64,000 nt of DNA from Pseudophaeomoniella oleicola (GCA_003868215.1 QWDQ01000034.1:186001-250000); one strand, 5' to 3'; counted from the first letter of the stretch, positions 47,252 through 59,652 are shown. Program-made: numbers and translations. The notes: generated by a model not told the origin, from the sequence alone.

Positions 47252-50200
47252 ATGAGTGTTAGACGTTCAGGGCTTCACCGGAGGGATCATGGTGTATGGG
47301 AACCACCGAAATCACCATACAAGACAGCGTTAGAAAAGGTTGTTACGGGCCTTCCTCTTCTAGCTCTTGATGGGGAAAAACATAATTTACGGACTCATTT
47401 TGTTGAGCCGAGGCGGAAGAGAGACGGAAGGAGCGACAGTTTCCGGATGGAGGCAGGAGCTCGCTGTCCGGGTCTTCTCGATCTTCGACCTTGCTGGGAG
47501 GTCAACATAAGTGCAGAAGAACTGAGAGAGCTCCACGCACGCTGGAAAGCTTTGGTGTTTGCAAGTCGAGGTGGTCATTATCAGAAAAAGTCAAGATCAA
47601 TCCCTGGCGTAGGTGGTGGTTTGTTCCTCGTTGGTCGAGATCGACAACCAACATTCGTCGTCATGTGTAGTTCAGAAGCAGATTACGATCAGATACGGGG
47701 AGCTCTCAAGGGAAGTCGAGAAATGTTTGACTACCAGCTTGCGGTTACGATCGGCTCGCCATTGTCGCCTACACCCCTTACGCTGTTGACGGGTCCACAA
47801 GACTCAACGAGAGACGTTGACGGAGCTATCGCACCCCTTGAGGTATATGTGCCCAGTGAATCAGTGATCGGGGACACCATCAACATACCAACCCGCATAT
47901 GGATTGGCTCTCTACGGTCCAAGAAAAGGCCAGCGGTCATGGGCATTCTCTTAGAGGGACCTGGACTCGATAAAGGAACATGTGGTCTTACTGTGGGCCA
48001 TGCAGCATCTCAAAGTCAATCGTCAAACGACAGCGGCCCTGATTCGAGCACTGATCTTGTAAAGGTCGGATATACTTCTCGTCTATCAAAAAAGGACGAT
48101 CACAGGGACCTGGACTGGGCTCTTATAGATTTCGAACGGCGACTACAATGCAGGGTGCGTGAGGGCTATCCACTTTCTGTGTGCCGTCTACCTCGTGGAA
48201 GAGTCCCTATAACGTTAATGCACCCGGCTGGCGATATCGACGGCATATTGCTGGAGTCATTCGTATCAGTGGAAACAGAGACCAGCACGATTGTGACCCG
48301 GGCGGTGAAATTTGATGGTTCCCTAGGTAATGTTACATGAATCTCCCTTCTGACCACCGCCTGATCGTCTCTTCAGATATTGGTGATTGCGGAACAAGTG
48401 TTGTCGACCACAGAACTCGGGAACTGTACGGGTATATTGCATATGGACACCCGGGGGAAGACGTGGCATACATTGTCCCCGCGTTTGACGCCATACGGGA
48501 TATCAGTCTTCAGGTCAATGGTTCAATTCGGTTTGGTAGACCAGATGCAAACAAAGGACTTCACAATGGATATGGAGCTGGCTCGAGCCGCATCCGCTCG
48601 AATGCTGAAAGGGATCTATCAGCTCTGGCACAAGCCGACAAAAGTACCTCGGAATTTGTTTCAATTCCTTTGAATTATGGCCGTCAGCACAACTTGCCTC
48701 CACTGCCTCCAAAATCCCAGACAGGGTCTAACCTGTCTGATCTTGAAGCATCCTGCAACCGCATTACGTCAGAAGTCACAGACTTGATTCTGCTCGAGCG
48801 GGCAAGAGCAGAAGAAACGGCCCGCAACGAAGAACGAAAAAAGAAAGAATACATTAAAGAAATTTTGACAGAAGCTAATGCGATTTTTGAACGTAATTTT
48901 GAGAAACGACTACGAGAGTTGCTCGCAGCTGCTGATTTCACAGACAAGGATATCGATTGGCTGTTCGAAAACTTTGATACCAGAAAGCCTCGGAGCACGT
49001 TTGTTAAAGTGCGCAAAGATTGTATACATCCTGACACATTGAACGTTTTCGGCCTGCCTTGGAGGTATTATAAGGTATGTATACCTGGAACTTCTTTGCT
49101 ATGCCTCGGCCGTGGAGAAGCACTGGCTGACCTTTACGGCATTGCAGCGAAATCCTAAGTACCTTATGATAGAGAAACGCATTTTGCCGTCACTCCGTGA
49201 TGCGCTCTTGAAGCATACCGCTAACCTCAAATCGAAACATTCAGCCATTGACAGCGAAGGGCCCCCTGAAAAGGTCATAACATTCCAGGAGCCAAATGAC
49301 AGGACTGGGCCAACCACAATCGTCAGCGGTGACGCCGCACATTCTGCACCCACGCATGATATTCCGTCGACCGATCTCTCCCGGGCTCTCCAACCAGCCA
49401 AACACCACAAAAGAGGCACTGGCATGGACAGGAAAGCGCCCGAATTTGTGAAGGCCGAAGATCAATGTAGTGTCCATGGGCGTGAGGCCTTCTCAAAGCT
49501 CTTTACTGTGATGTCTTTGTTGGTGATGACGTTTCCGTTGGCTGTCTTTTATCTCTTGAGCTCTATTCTCTACCTTCTCGGTGACCTTGGGTTGAGAAAG
49601 TGGGCCGGTTTTGAAAAAGTCAACAGTGCATTTGAGACGTGGAACGAAGCAGTGGACTCAGTTGCCCAAGGTCGACTGCTGAGTGCGTACAAAAACTACG
49701 GCGGAGAAGTAGATGAAGGGGAGTCCAGAGCCGACCCAGTGGACTCTGACGGTAACCGGGAAGTCGGACGGGACCACCCAGACAAGGACGTCATCATCGC
49801 TCAACTGGAGGGCCAAGATTATCCAGAAATTCATCTGATCAGAGAGAGGGGACCGGAAACGGGTCGGGGAGAGATCAGCATCCAGGAGAGACAGCCAGAC
49901 ACTGGTGAGATGGAAACGATATACCGATTTGTTGAACAACGTCATGGGAAAGTAATTTGTGCTTGGCGACATGCAAGTTTGCCAAAACGAGCTCCCGTCC
50001 CGGAGTACGACGAAACGGAAAGTAGTGATAGTTCGAGAGAGGTCAAGGAGAGTTTGGAGACACGCAAAGAAAGGAGGATGACGGTTCTCCCTGCGTCGGA
50101 TAGTTGGGCAACAATGGCCCCATTAGAAAGGCATACATCCGAGCAACCCATTACTGTGCATGGGAAGGAGGTAGTGCCTTATGAATGGAGCGACCAGCTT

Positions 50201-50542
50201 TCGGGACGTGCCCTGCAACAGCCTGAGTCAACAGAAGTCGATGGCGTTTTCCTCGAACGACGTCCGTCGACGAAGAGGCACCTGTCAGATAATTTCGACA
50301 ACCTGCCTTCTACCTGGGGAGAGAACAGAGATGAAGATGAGCTCCAATTTCAGTCATCGAGCGATGCCAGACCAACCAGTGAAAACATAAGCTATAACTA
50401 CAACAGCACTCGAGGAGAAAGCGAGGAAAGCGAGGAAAGCGAGGGGATAACGGTTGTCCCATCTCTAGACAAGGACAGGTCTAGGAAAGCATCATATGAA
50501 CGAAAGCGTATAGACAAAAGGCGATCTTGGATATTCACATGA
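47252..50542 (+). CDS. Chymotrypsin-fold-like protein with Cys nucleophile, coiled coil and membrane segment (partner B)
   Basis: Three exons (47252-48326, 48377-49074, 49148-50542) encode 1,055 residues. Residues 200-410 look like a chymotrypsin-type module: His250 in GLTVGHAAS, Asp286 or Asp288 in RDLDWALIDF, and DIGDCGTSVV with Cys363 where serine proteases have GDSGG, then ELYGYIAYGHPGEDVAYIVP. A charged coiled coil (about 490-550) follows. Next is a small domain (564-620, RSTFVKVRKDCIHPDTLNVF, then GLPWRYYKRNPKYLMIEKRI) like one recurrent in fungal proteins (I recall it as DUF8035-like). Then come a hydrophobic segment (about 710-736) and a 320-residue disordered, acidic tail ending in a basic patch. 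Activity is not proven. The upstream frame has only a GTG, so I start at ATG 47252. Confidence 0.8.
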
Positions 50543-50978
50543 TGTGAGTTTCAATACCACAGGCACAAGGCGAGAAGGTCTTCGTGGCAAAGAAAAGCAT
50601 CCCTGAGACCATTATCCGAACCGTCAAAAGCTCGGACAGAGAGACTGTGTTTACTGTCAGTAAGATACCCCTCATGATCTCAATCCCAAGTCCAACCCCC
50701 TACCTACGCACCTACCCATTTCCCTCACCCTCTAACCATACCTCCAAAGACCCTAGACGATTCATCGAAACCACATCATGGAAACCTATATAGTAATGAA
50801 AACAAATGCCGAACTGGAACGGAACAGCACGGCATGCACGACATGACAGCTCAGCCCGGAGCGGGCCGGCCGTGAAACATACCATACGAACGTAAGGGTC
50901 TCCCTCAATGGAGGAAGGATATGGAGGAGGGGCGAGGGGTGAAGGACAGAAGACCCCAGGTGAGCATCGGCAAACGGT

Positions 50979-50999
50979 AGACGGCAGACGGCAGACGGC
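50979..50999. repeat. 7-bp tandem repeat, three units
   Basis: AGACGGC occurs three times head to tail. It is a simple repeat in the convergent spacer. Confidence 0.8.
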
Positions 51000-51543
51000 A
51001 GATAGACCGTGACGACGACGAACGACAGACGAATCGGATGATTTGGGGGGTGCTTTTTTTTTCTTTTGGAAATGCGTCTCTAGCTTTATATCATCTCGGC
51101 ATATAGGTAAGGTTGATATGAGGTGGGTAAGGTAAGGTAAGGTACCTAACCTAGAAATACTATTGCATATATGCATGTAGGTCTTTAGCAAGGTAAGGGT
51201 AGCTAGAGCAGGGGGGTTGGTGCCTAGGCAACATTGTACCGAAAAGAAAGCAACAAAAGCAGCAGGCCAGCAAGCAAAGCAAGCAAGCATTGTACTACGT
51301 AGTACATGCCCTGCCTGCCTGATATTACATGCATGCATGCATGGATTATCCGGGAATTTCTATGGAGAAAAAAATTGCTATGTACCCTCCTCCTCCTCTC
51401 TCGTGCGACGGGGTCTCGGTGCGAAGAACCGAATCAAAAATTTGGTGGCGTGATATTTTTTGATATTGATCCTGATTCTGGAGTTTTCAGAAAAACCCGA
51501 AACACCATTCAGTGCGTAACGAGAACGAGCAGAGTAAGTAATT

Positions 51544-51563
51544 ACCTACCTACCTACCTACCT
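51544..51563. repeat. (ACCT)5 microsatellite
   Basis: Five ACCT units in tandem. The unit is the same as in the dispersed TACCT/AGGTA clusters elsewhere in the window. Confidence 0.8.
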
Positions 51564-51984
51564 CCTTCGTATGTCATTTTTGGTTTGGGATTTGTACAGG
51601 GCGAGCGATGCACGTATAAAAACACAGTTTTGTGTTTTTTTTGGGGCACATCGTTTCGTTGGATGAGGGAGGAGTGATGTGAAGAAGGGAAATAGATGGA
51701 TGGTAAGTTTGGTAGAATAGATAGATAGATAGGTAGGATAGGATTATTCAACAACAACAACAATAACAGAAGTTTTGTTCTTCTTGTTCGTAGCTTTCGG
51801 TCTCTGTCTCTGTCTTTAAAATTCAAGGAGGAGGAACAAGAAGGAGGCTTTCACTTTCGCCTGATGATGATGATGATGATGACGAGCCTTTTGGTGTATG
51901 TGTGTGTGTGAGAGTGGTATCATAAAAAAGCCCTTCCCCATCCATCCATTCATCCTTTCATCCATTGCTCCGTTCTTCCCGATT

Positions 51985-52011
51985 AGACCAGACCAGACCA
52001 GACCAGACCAG
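51985..52011. repeat. (AGACC)5 tandem repeat
   Basis: Five AGACC units plus a partial sixth, in tandem, about 420 bp beyond the creA stop codon. Confidence 0.8.
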
Positions 52012-52430
52012 TCCGTTTTCTCCAGTGCCAACAATACCAGATCCCAAATCCCAAAAGAAAAAAAGACATCAGATAGATAGGTACACATCTTGTGTCTTGT
52101 GTGGTGGGATGTAGTAACAAAAGCACCGAGCTTCAGCGTGAGCCTCAGCTTGAACCGCTTCTATTAGTGGTTGCGATACTCCAAAAAACCAAAGGGTAAA
52201 ACGGAAATAAACATCATAAAACTTGAAATCAGAGAAAAGCAAAGCCATCTAGAACAAAGCTCCTCGCTATGTTTAATGTATCACACAATTCAAAAACCCT
52301 CCAACTTGTCTATAAACGCATCTGTTCCATAGCAAACGTTCCCATAACCAAAATCAGAAGGACAAAAATGTACAGGTAGAAGCTCCGTGAGAAGATTTCC
52401 TCAAGCCAGGAACGCCTCATACGGATCGAG

Positions 52431-53783
52431 TCACATCCGGTCATCTCCGTTGATAGAAGGTGCAGCGCTTGAATCCGTTGAATTGAATCCACTGCCTGGA
52501 TGGTTCAATACATCTTGAACGGCAACCTTAGGAACTGGCAGCTTCCGTTGCGTACCATCAGATCTTGACATGATGTCGGAAATGCTTGGTCCAGTGTATT
52601 GAGGCGGCTGAACTGGTAAGGCTGGGCCATCTGTAGACGGTTCCATCGGTGCTAGAGCAGGCGTGTGAGCTAATGAGAGATGTCTCAGTCCAGGAAGCTG
52701 GAGGTCACTGTGGCTGTGGCTGAAAGGTCGAAGACGGGGCGAGTGACCTGGCGTGGCTAGAGGGGTATGATCTGGAGTAGGAGAGAGCGAGTCGTGCGAG
52801 AATGTCGGCGATGATGGCGCCGTCGAGTTTGGTGAGTTAGGCCTTGACCGCTTCACACGATGACCTTCGTCATGGTTCTCATGGGAATGTGATCGAGACA
52901 TGTTGTGTGAGATCGCATATGCAGACAATGACGGAAGGCGGTTAGTAGTCGAGAACGGACTGCGATGGCTGAAGAGATGGTGCTGATATGGCGGCCTTGG
53001 TGGAGCAGAGAACGGGTAATCCTGCGTCCTCTCTACTTGTGATGCCGCAGTTGCGAGCATGTTGATATCCATGCCAGAGCGATCATCCAAACGTCCATAG
53101 GAACTCATACTCGATGGCGTACTTAGACCTGAGGGCGTGTGACTTGAGTAGGCCGAGTACGAATTGGGAGGTGAGACGTTAGGAGATCCCGTCTGAGAGA
53201 CTGGCGCAGAACGAGGGATGGCCTTGGCTGGTGGTGGCATCATATGCGCTTGCGCCATGGCGTTCAGATCGCCAGACAGGCCGGCGGCAACAGCAGCTGC
53301 AGCGACCTGATGCGCTTTATTGCTACGTCTTGAATTTGGGTTGCTGTGAATTCTTGAGTGTCGAGTCAACTCGTCGGAACGGCTGAAACGTTTCGTGCAT
53401 CCTGGAAAGGTACACGCATGTGGCTTTTCTCCCGTGTGAGTCCTGATATGCCGGGTTTGATGTTCTAACCGGTGGAAAGCGCGGTCGCAAAGAGGGCATT
53501 TATATGGCCTCGGAAGATCTTGCGGTCGGTCCTCATGTTGTGACTGAGGGCCATTATTTAGCATGGGCGGTAATAGGCTGACGGCAGCCATATTGTCGTT
53601 GTCGTTGTCGTTATTGCTTGCGACGACGTTATTTGCCTGAGCCTGAGCTGACTGTGTGGGTAATGATGGTGCAGATGTGCCTGTGTTCTGGTTTGGATCA
53701 TTTGCTGTCGACGACAGTGAGGTCGGAGAGGTCGTAGAGGTCGTAGAAGACACCACGGTAGGGTTGAGTAGATTGGACAACAT
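52431..53783 (-). CDS. creA: Carbon catabolite repressor CreA (Mig1-type zinc-finger)
   Basis: One exon, 450 residues. Two C2H2 fingers at about 94-116 ([20 protein letters not shown]) and 122-146 ([20 protein letters not shown]) are essentially the canonical CreA fingers that bind SYGGRG. The stretch [16 protein letters not shown] follows, then Ala-rich and Ser/Pro-rich regions, [13 protein letters not shown] (basic, likely nuclear signal), and the conserved C-terminal end with [12 protein letters not shown] and [20 protein letters not shown]. CreA represses genes for alternative carbon use and polymer-degrading enzymes when glucose is present. The ATG at 53783 is the first in frame. The 5' side has several candidate CreA sites, which fits autoregulation. 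Confidence 0.97.
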   Translation of the reverse strand: MLSNLLNPTVVSSTTSTTSPTSLSSTANDPNQNTGTSAPSLPTQSAQAQANNVVASNNDNDNDNMAAVSLLPPMLNNGPQSQHEDRPQDLPRPYKCPLCDRAFHRLEHQTRHIRTHTGEKPHACTFPGCTKRFSRSDELTRHSRIHSNPNSRRSNKAHQVAAAAVAAGLSGDLNAMAQAHMMPPPAKAIPRSAPVSQTGSPNVSPPNSYSAYSSHTPSGLSTPSSMSSYGRLDDRSGMDINMLATAASQVERTQDYPFSAPPRPPYQHHLFSHRSPFSTTNRLPSLSAYAISHNMSRSHSHENHDEGHRVKRSRPNSPNSTAPSSPTFSHDSLSPTPDHTPLATPGHSPRLRPFSHSHSDLQLPGLRHLSLAHTPALAPMEPSTDGPALPVQPPQYTGPSISDIMSRSDGTQRKLPVPKVAVQDVLNHPGSGFNSTDSSAAPSINGDDRM

Positions 53784-53844
53784 CGGAAGATATATGGATT
53801 TGCGAGCGGGAGAGGGGGGGGTTTAAGACGAAAATGTAAGGTAT

Positions 53845-53969
53845 CCGGGGGTGTGACCGAATTAATACCTGGGGGGGGCACCAGTGTATTGTAATGAGAA
53901 TGAGAATGGCCGAAATGGCGTTTGCCTTGTGTGGGGAAATCGGGATTGTGTTGGAAAGTCAAACCGGGG
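53845..53969. promoter_or_regulatory. Cluster of four CreA-consensus sites upstream of creA
   Basis: Exact SYGGRG matches occur at 53845-53850 (CCGGGG), 53869-53874 (CTGGGG), 53931-53936 (GTGGGG) and 53964-53969 (CCGGGG), all within 190 bp of the start codon. CreA is known to bind such sites and autoregulates in Aspergillus. The short motif makes each single site weak; the clustering is the evidence. Confidence 0.45.
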
Positions 53970-54641
53970 TCAGTTTCGGCGTCTCAGGAAGACGAATAAG
54001 TTGGTAAGTTGGGAGATCAGAGGAAGAGACTTGACTGAATGGGGGGAGCGGCCTCGAGAAATGAGATTTGGGGGATTGATGAGGTAAGGTAAGTATTAAG
54101 AAATGATGACGAGAGCCCGCGTTAATGGGTGATTTGAGTAGGTTCGAAAAGTGAGGTGAAGAGGAAGTAGAAGTGGAAGGGGGGGCACGAAGGGGGGGGT
54201 ATCATTAGGTGTCTCTTGTTCGTGATATGGGTGTCGCTCAGTAACTAGGCGCAATAGAAATTGAAGAGAGAAAGAGAAGAGAACAGTATAAGCCACTGGT
54301 CTCTCTCCCTCTGTCTGCTTCTCAAATCCTCAAAAGGCTTATTTCCAGTATGGAAGAATGTGGATGATGCACATTTGATTGGACGGGATGGCGTGGGATG
54401 ACTGAGGCCTGGGTGTAATTTTGGGGGCCTTGTTCCTTTCTGTTGGCTGAATAAGAAAAAAAAAAAGAAATAGGTTCAAATCAAGTCCCGGTGGTGTCAG
54501 GAAACTGATGCTGTTTGCGACGCAAGCCCTTCCGAATCAGGATCCCAAGGAATTTCTGTTCTGCCGAGATTAAAGCGAATCGAATCGCCTTGTCTAAAAT
54601 CTAGCCAAAAGTGTGGAGAGAAGAAGTACCATGTAACTTAC

Positions 54642-54661
54642 TACGTACTACGTAGTACGTA
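54642..54661. repeat. 20-bp perfect palindrome containing ACTACGTAGT
   Basis: TACGTACTACGTAGTACGTA is its own reverse complement. It is the longest member of the dispersed TACGTAGTA palindrome family and lies about 860 bp before the creA start. Confidence 0.8.
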
Positions 54662-57600
54662 CTACGATAGTACATACTATCAACCACTGAAGGCTTGTCG
54701 GAAAGCGTATCGCCCATCTCTTCAGTGGCGAGATTTTGACACTTCGTATCGGGTATTGCGATACTCCAGGAACTACAGTATAAGTTCGTAGACTTGAAAG
54801 ATTCAACGACTGACCCCCTCTGTCTCCAAGGTTGAAGGTCACAAGGAAGGTGAGGGAGTCAGTAGGACAATCAACCTGATCATGCCAAACCATTAGGCCA
54901 GATCGTGATGCGGTCAAAAGGGGGATGATCGAAAATTAAAGAAGAGTGACGAAGAGTCCCATGCAAGATAACGGCGACCTCTCTATCTCTGTGGGTGGGA
55001 TATGAGGTCAACGTAGCTCACTGAAGGGAGTTCTTGGCTCGCTTGGGCAGTGCCTGAACGTATAAATGGCCCCCCCAGTAATTTATTGTAGCATACTACG
55101 TAGTAGTAGAACCGACGTATCAGCTAGAATGAAAGAGTCGAGGCGTGTGGCTTGAGTATGTTGCGGCTGTGAGTATCAATTCGACCACACTATCAATACC
55201 TATGGTACGTAGTAGAATGGAGAAAGATGCGGGTATACATCAGACTGCTCCTGTCCGACTACTGTAGCTGGTCTGGCTCTTGCACGTTTCGCATTCGTCA
55301 AATATCATCGTCTTATTGGTTTCATTCCATAGGCATTCCTCTGGTCCTTCTATTTGCTTTTTACCCCCAAGGTAAGAGTGCTCGAACTGAACATAAGAAG
55401 AAGTTATAGCCAACAGAGGGTTGATTGAAACCAAAATCTGCAAGGACAGCTATGTCTGATGTGCCTCTAAGGCTTACTAGTACAGTACCCAACCTTGCCT
55501 ACCCCAAGATCTTTTGGCCTTAGTAGTTGACATCTGGCCTTGATCCAGCACTGATACCGATGACTCTCCCATAGTCTACTAAGATAGGTGAAGAAAATCC
55601 AACTTCGGCCTGATTCCACATCGCCTTTTCCTCCGCATTACCCAAAGGGAAGATCGCCGCTCCAGAGAAGAATGGAGCCGAGACTGTGGGGCGTGCTATA
55701 TTAAAATCATACCTGCGACGTTACTGTGGTACGTACCATAGTTAAGTTACCATGGAGTTCACCAACTACGGAAACGTATGGTGTAATCATTCTTCTGTAT
55801 TCTAGAATACCGTATTATCCCGTTCATTTCTCCGGTCGGCCTTTCTCGGTGTCATACTTTATGGGCGGCCAGGGCGGTCTCAGTGCGGAGAGAGGGTCTT
55901 GTCACAGAGTGTAAAACAGTTACCTTGCATTACTAGGCGTACTGGATGCCGGATGCGAGATACTGTACCGTCAAGATAAGGAAGTGAGGCAGCTTGTTGA
56001 CTGACTAGAAGCACCGAAACAACAATCCAAGTAAATCCGAGCCACTCAAACGAATCTCTCTTCAAATGCAACATCCCCATTCCCATTCCCATCCCCATAC
56101 TCCCTGAACATGTATGAAACAGGTGATGTATACGATCCCTGTCCCATCTGTCTCCCTCCATATGAACCTTCCCCCCCCAGTTAAGCGACAGTTGATTCGC
56201 AAATAGGTCAGATACGTGTCCAAGGAGTGTGTGACTGACCTTAACTCCTGACTCGTAAGATCTCATGCCTGTTCTGAGAAAGAGACTCCCGCTGACTTGT
56301 CTTGACGATGATCGATCCGGATATCACCTCAAGAAAGGTGACGGTGCTTATGGCGGGGCCGGAGCTGAGCGCCTCCGCTTACTGCAACTGGCGTTTGCAA
56401 AAAGTGGTACGTTCCATCAAGGCACGATCATATATAATTTAGTGCATGGTAATACAGTTGAGTAAGATAGTTCCACTGAATAGACATGCGAGCGAAAAGA
56501 ACAGAAAGCTCCGGTCAGCTTGACTTGTAAATGAAGCCACCAACTGTGATGAATCATGACTTAGCTGCTCCGTGATCCTAGTGTGTACAGGATATCCTGC
56601 ACCGTCCACATCATGAAGGATGGTAGGACTGGCATGCTCTACTTCTCTCTACTTTCACATGCCAGCCAGAAGAAAAGGAAATACCAAAGGCAACCAACGG
56701 GAAAGCATGTGCTTGTGGACATCCCGCAGTATGTAATGAGACGAGGATCACGAATCTGTACTGCATACTGGATGATAGAAGGGCGGGCGGAGGTTTCGGC
56801 GGTATTCTTCAAAGGCGGAGAACAATACTCTACTTTGTGCCGATACAGTAATTACTGGACGTGGTCCTTCGTATTATTGAACCCTTTTCTTTTTGTCTGG
56901 GCGCCTAAGATGCCTATCCTGGGCAAGAGCGATAGGGATTAAGAAGCCAGTCAAGCCAGTCAAGCCCCCAAGGCCCCCCCAGACGCAAGGCCACGCAACG
57001 AGCTCGGCAAGGCGCTAGGCACCACGCAAAAAGAAGAGGAAGAAGACCCACTGTGGGATGACCGACCGAACTGGAGTAAAGTCAACGAAAATCAATCGGA
57101 ATGATGACTGCTTTGTTCCTCTCTGACCCTTCGATATAAGAGGCGAGGAGGTGACTAACCATAAAAGCCTTCCCAAGTGTCACGGCCTCTCTCTCGGTGC
57201 TTCTTTACGGGCCTTTTCCGCTCCCCTCGATGTACTTTCCCACCGAGATCGCCGAGTGAGGGACATTCACCGTTCTTTCTCCTTCTATCCGAACGTTGTG
57301 TCGTGACTTGGCGAGTTGGTTTACCCAGGTTGACGTACAACGAACATGTGTCGAGTTCCGCTGGCGATCAAATTTCTTGGTCCTACCCCTGAGGCGGCAT
57401 TACGTTGCCTGATCTACTACGGCGATGTTGTGCTCGACGCGAGGCTATGAAGATCGACCTTGCATGATATGTGACAAGAGCCATACTGTGTGCTTCTGCT
57501 AAGGGTTGGGGTTACCAACACCTTTCTCTGATCCTTTACTCCACTTCGAGTGAGGATTGCCTCGTTGTCGACTGTGCTCTCGACAAGCACTCGTGGATAA

Positions 57601-59652
57601 ACAAGCTCCAGCAATACAGGGTATTATCCAATGCTTCGCTTCGTGATTGTCTGGTGGTTATGGATCCGCAGGGACATTTGTTACTATGTTATGCGACACA
57701 AGTATCCGTTCATTGCTTTCGTAAAGTAAAGTACTTTCATTCGCGGAGAATCCGGGGTTATTCACTCGGTAGCTCAAGTATCATGCAAATGAGCAAAATT
57801 ACCTCTCGGTAAAAGGGCCTTGCTTGCTGACAGGGGTTTCGCTTATCCTGATTATTTCAAGAAGACCACGATCGTGCTTATGACTGCTTCTATCGTGGGA
57901 TTGGTATGAGCATGAATCAAGAACACTCTGGCATGTTGATCGCTCAGGTAACTTACCGCCCAGTACATTTCCCGTCCAGACTTACCGTCGAGCCGTCATC
58001 TCGGTGGTACTTCTTCGTCCACCGAAGTTGGGAGAGCTAGGAAGTACCCTATTGTGGAGCCCCGACCGCTGTAGTTGAGTCCTAAAGACGGCGAGACGGT
58101 TCGATAGTTGGCGAAGCTGTATTTTATCCCAGATGGTGTAGGGTAGATAGGTAAATATCGCAACGAGCGCTTCGGATAAAATAGAGATTGAAATGTCTCG
58201 CGTCCTACCTGTGGGTATCTCCATGAGTCTGGGGTCGACCAGACTCTCATCACGCGGCTTCGCACACATGCTAGACCTCGGGCCACTAGGCAGGCACAAT
58301 CTCAAATACAAAAGTAAATAGTCAAGAGATGGGTCATCGGTTGTATCTACATAGTACTGCGTAGCATATGACATTCCTCCTTGTTTCCATGGGTGGTCAC
58401 AGGGATCCATAAATGGCTGACATGCGGGGGTCCCTAATTACATGGGATAACGTGGGGTGTTTGAAATAGTAGACAACTTTGGGGGGTTATAACTAACTAC
58501 CTTACCTACCTTAGATGCCTGCGGTATCTGGGGGCCGAGGAGCATCAAGAAGCTGAAAGGAGGCTAGACTGCTGCAAAAGACTGCAGAGCCAGTGTTAGA
58601 TCAAGCCGAACACATCGTGCATCGAGTCCACGTTGTTCTAGATCGATTCTTAAAAGAAAGTACACAATTCTCCCGGAGTTCGGCAAACGTGGTATACATG
58701 GACCAGAGTTGGAAGGACTGTTGAAAGGGAATGATAGGCAAGCCTTGAAATAGGTGAAGTGAGGTGAAGGTTGATGAATTTCAATGCTAGGATGTATCAC
58801 TGCCACTTGACGGGTCCGTGATTCTCTGGAGGACGGGCCTGAAAATGTCTCCTGGAATACAGTAGCAAGACTCTGAATGGACTTGGAAAGCACTCGAAGT
58901 CAGTTGTGGTATTTAGTCCATATCGTCACGGGTTCGAGGGTAGTGGATGTGCTGTACCTTGTGATACTCGTAGGAGAGACATGATTGAGAATAGTCCACC
59001 ACACTCTTCCATGTAAGGCACGGTAGGGTGTGAGTATGCATCTCATTCTAGACGAGGTCACGGTGCACGATATTCACTTCTTGCATCCATAATGCTACCT
59101 ATCTGAACTGTCGTTTGACTGTTGTGCTCGGTACGCACCTCCCAACAAGGTCAGATCATAAGAGACATGCCATGATTACTTTTGCGGAGTCGATAACCAG
59201 CGAGAGAGACATGGCAAAGTCTCTACTACGCCGTAAAATCTAGAGCTGTGGGATCCCTGTCTCTCTGGTTCAATGACTGCGATAGTTGATAGGTGGGATA
59301 TGTCAATGAAGTTGCCTTTAGATGAGCTTGAATTTATGTAACGTAGTAAACAATTAACTTATGCAGGGGTTCGGCAAGTCGGAGTTGGGCGCTCCGTCTG
59401 GGGAACGCGTCGAGGAAAAGGAGCGATGACGCTGTTAATGCTGAAGTTATGTCATGCGTTGTGCGTTATGCGTTATCCGTAATGCTTTGCGTTTTATCGC
59501 CTCGAGGACTTTCGTTATCATCGGCAGTAACAAGTGAGCCTTTTGGATGATATCGCTGCTCCTCTCAGACCAATGTCCCTTAAAACATCATGTGAGCTTC
59601 TTGCTTTTTGCTTACCTGATTCATTTTTATTTTGAACTGCAATCAGTCGATA

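Larger units (their letters stand above)
50543..52430. other. 1.9-kb convergent interval rich in simple repeats
   Basis: No gene is supported. It contains tandem repeats listed separately, TGCATG repeats near 51325-51342, GGTAAGGTAAGGTA near 51130-51145, an ACTACGTAGT palindrome (51294-51303) and a (GAT)n run near 51862-51881. The part nearest creA should be its 3' UTR. Confidence 0.5.
53784..59652. other. 5.9-kb gene-poor interval upstream of creA
   Basis: No gene I can support lies here, although the window averages one per 3 kb. ORFs up to 142 codons occur on both strands without family resemblance or splice logic. The interval contains two exact ACTACGTAGT copies, one inside a 20-bp palindrome (54642-54661), CCCATT-type repeats (56066-56100), a C-rich stretch (56960-56985) and CT-rich segments near 57180-57290. 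Long creA leader or regulatory sequence, or noncoding transcripts, are the likeliest content. Confidence 0.45.

Noticed and set aside
55880-56266. 128-codon minus-strand frame with a hydrophobic stretch
   Set aside because: The MGMGMGM run comes from a CCCATT simple repeat and the rest resembles nothing known.
57982-58410. 142-codon ATG frame on the minus strand
   Set aside because: It has an ATG but no recognisable domain or supporting introns, and a competing frame overlaps it. I do not call a gene without transcripts.
58925-58945. GGTTCGA-like sequence as a tRNA B box
   Set aside because: The surrounding bases do not fold into a cloverleaf and no A box lies at the right distance. Similar GGTTCGA strings near 23790, 54140 and 61155 fail in the same way.
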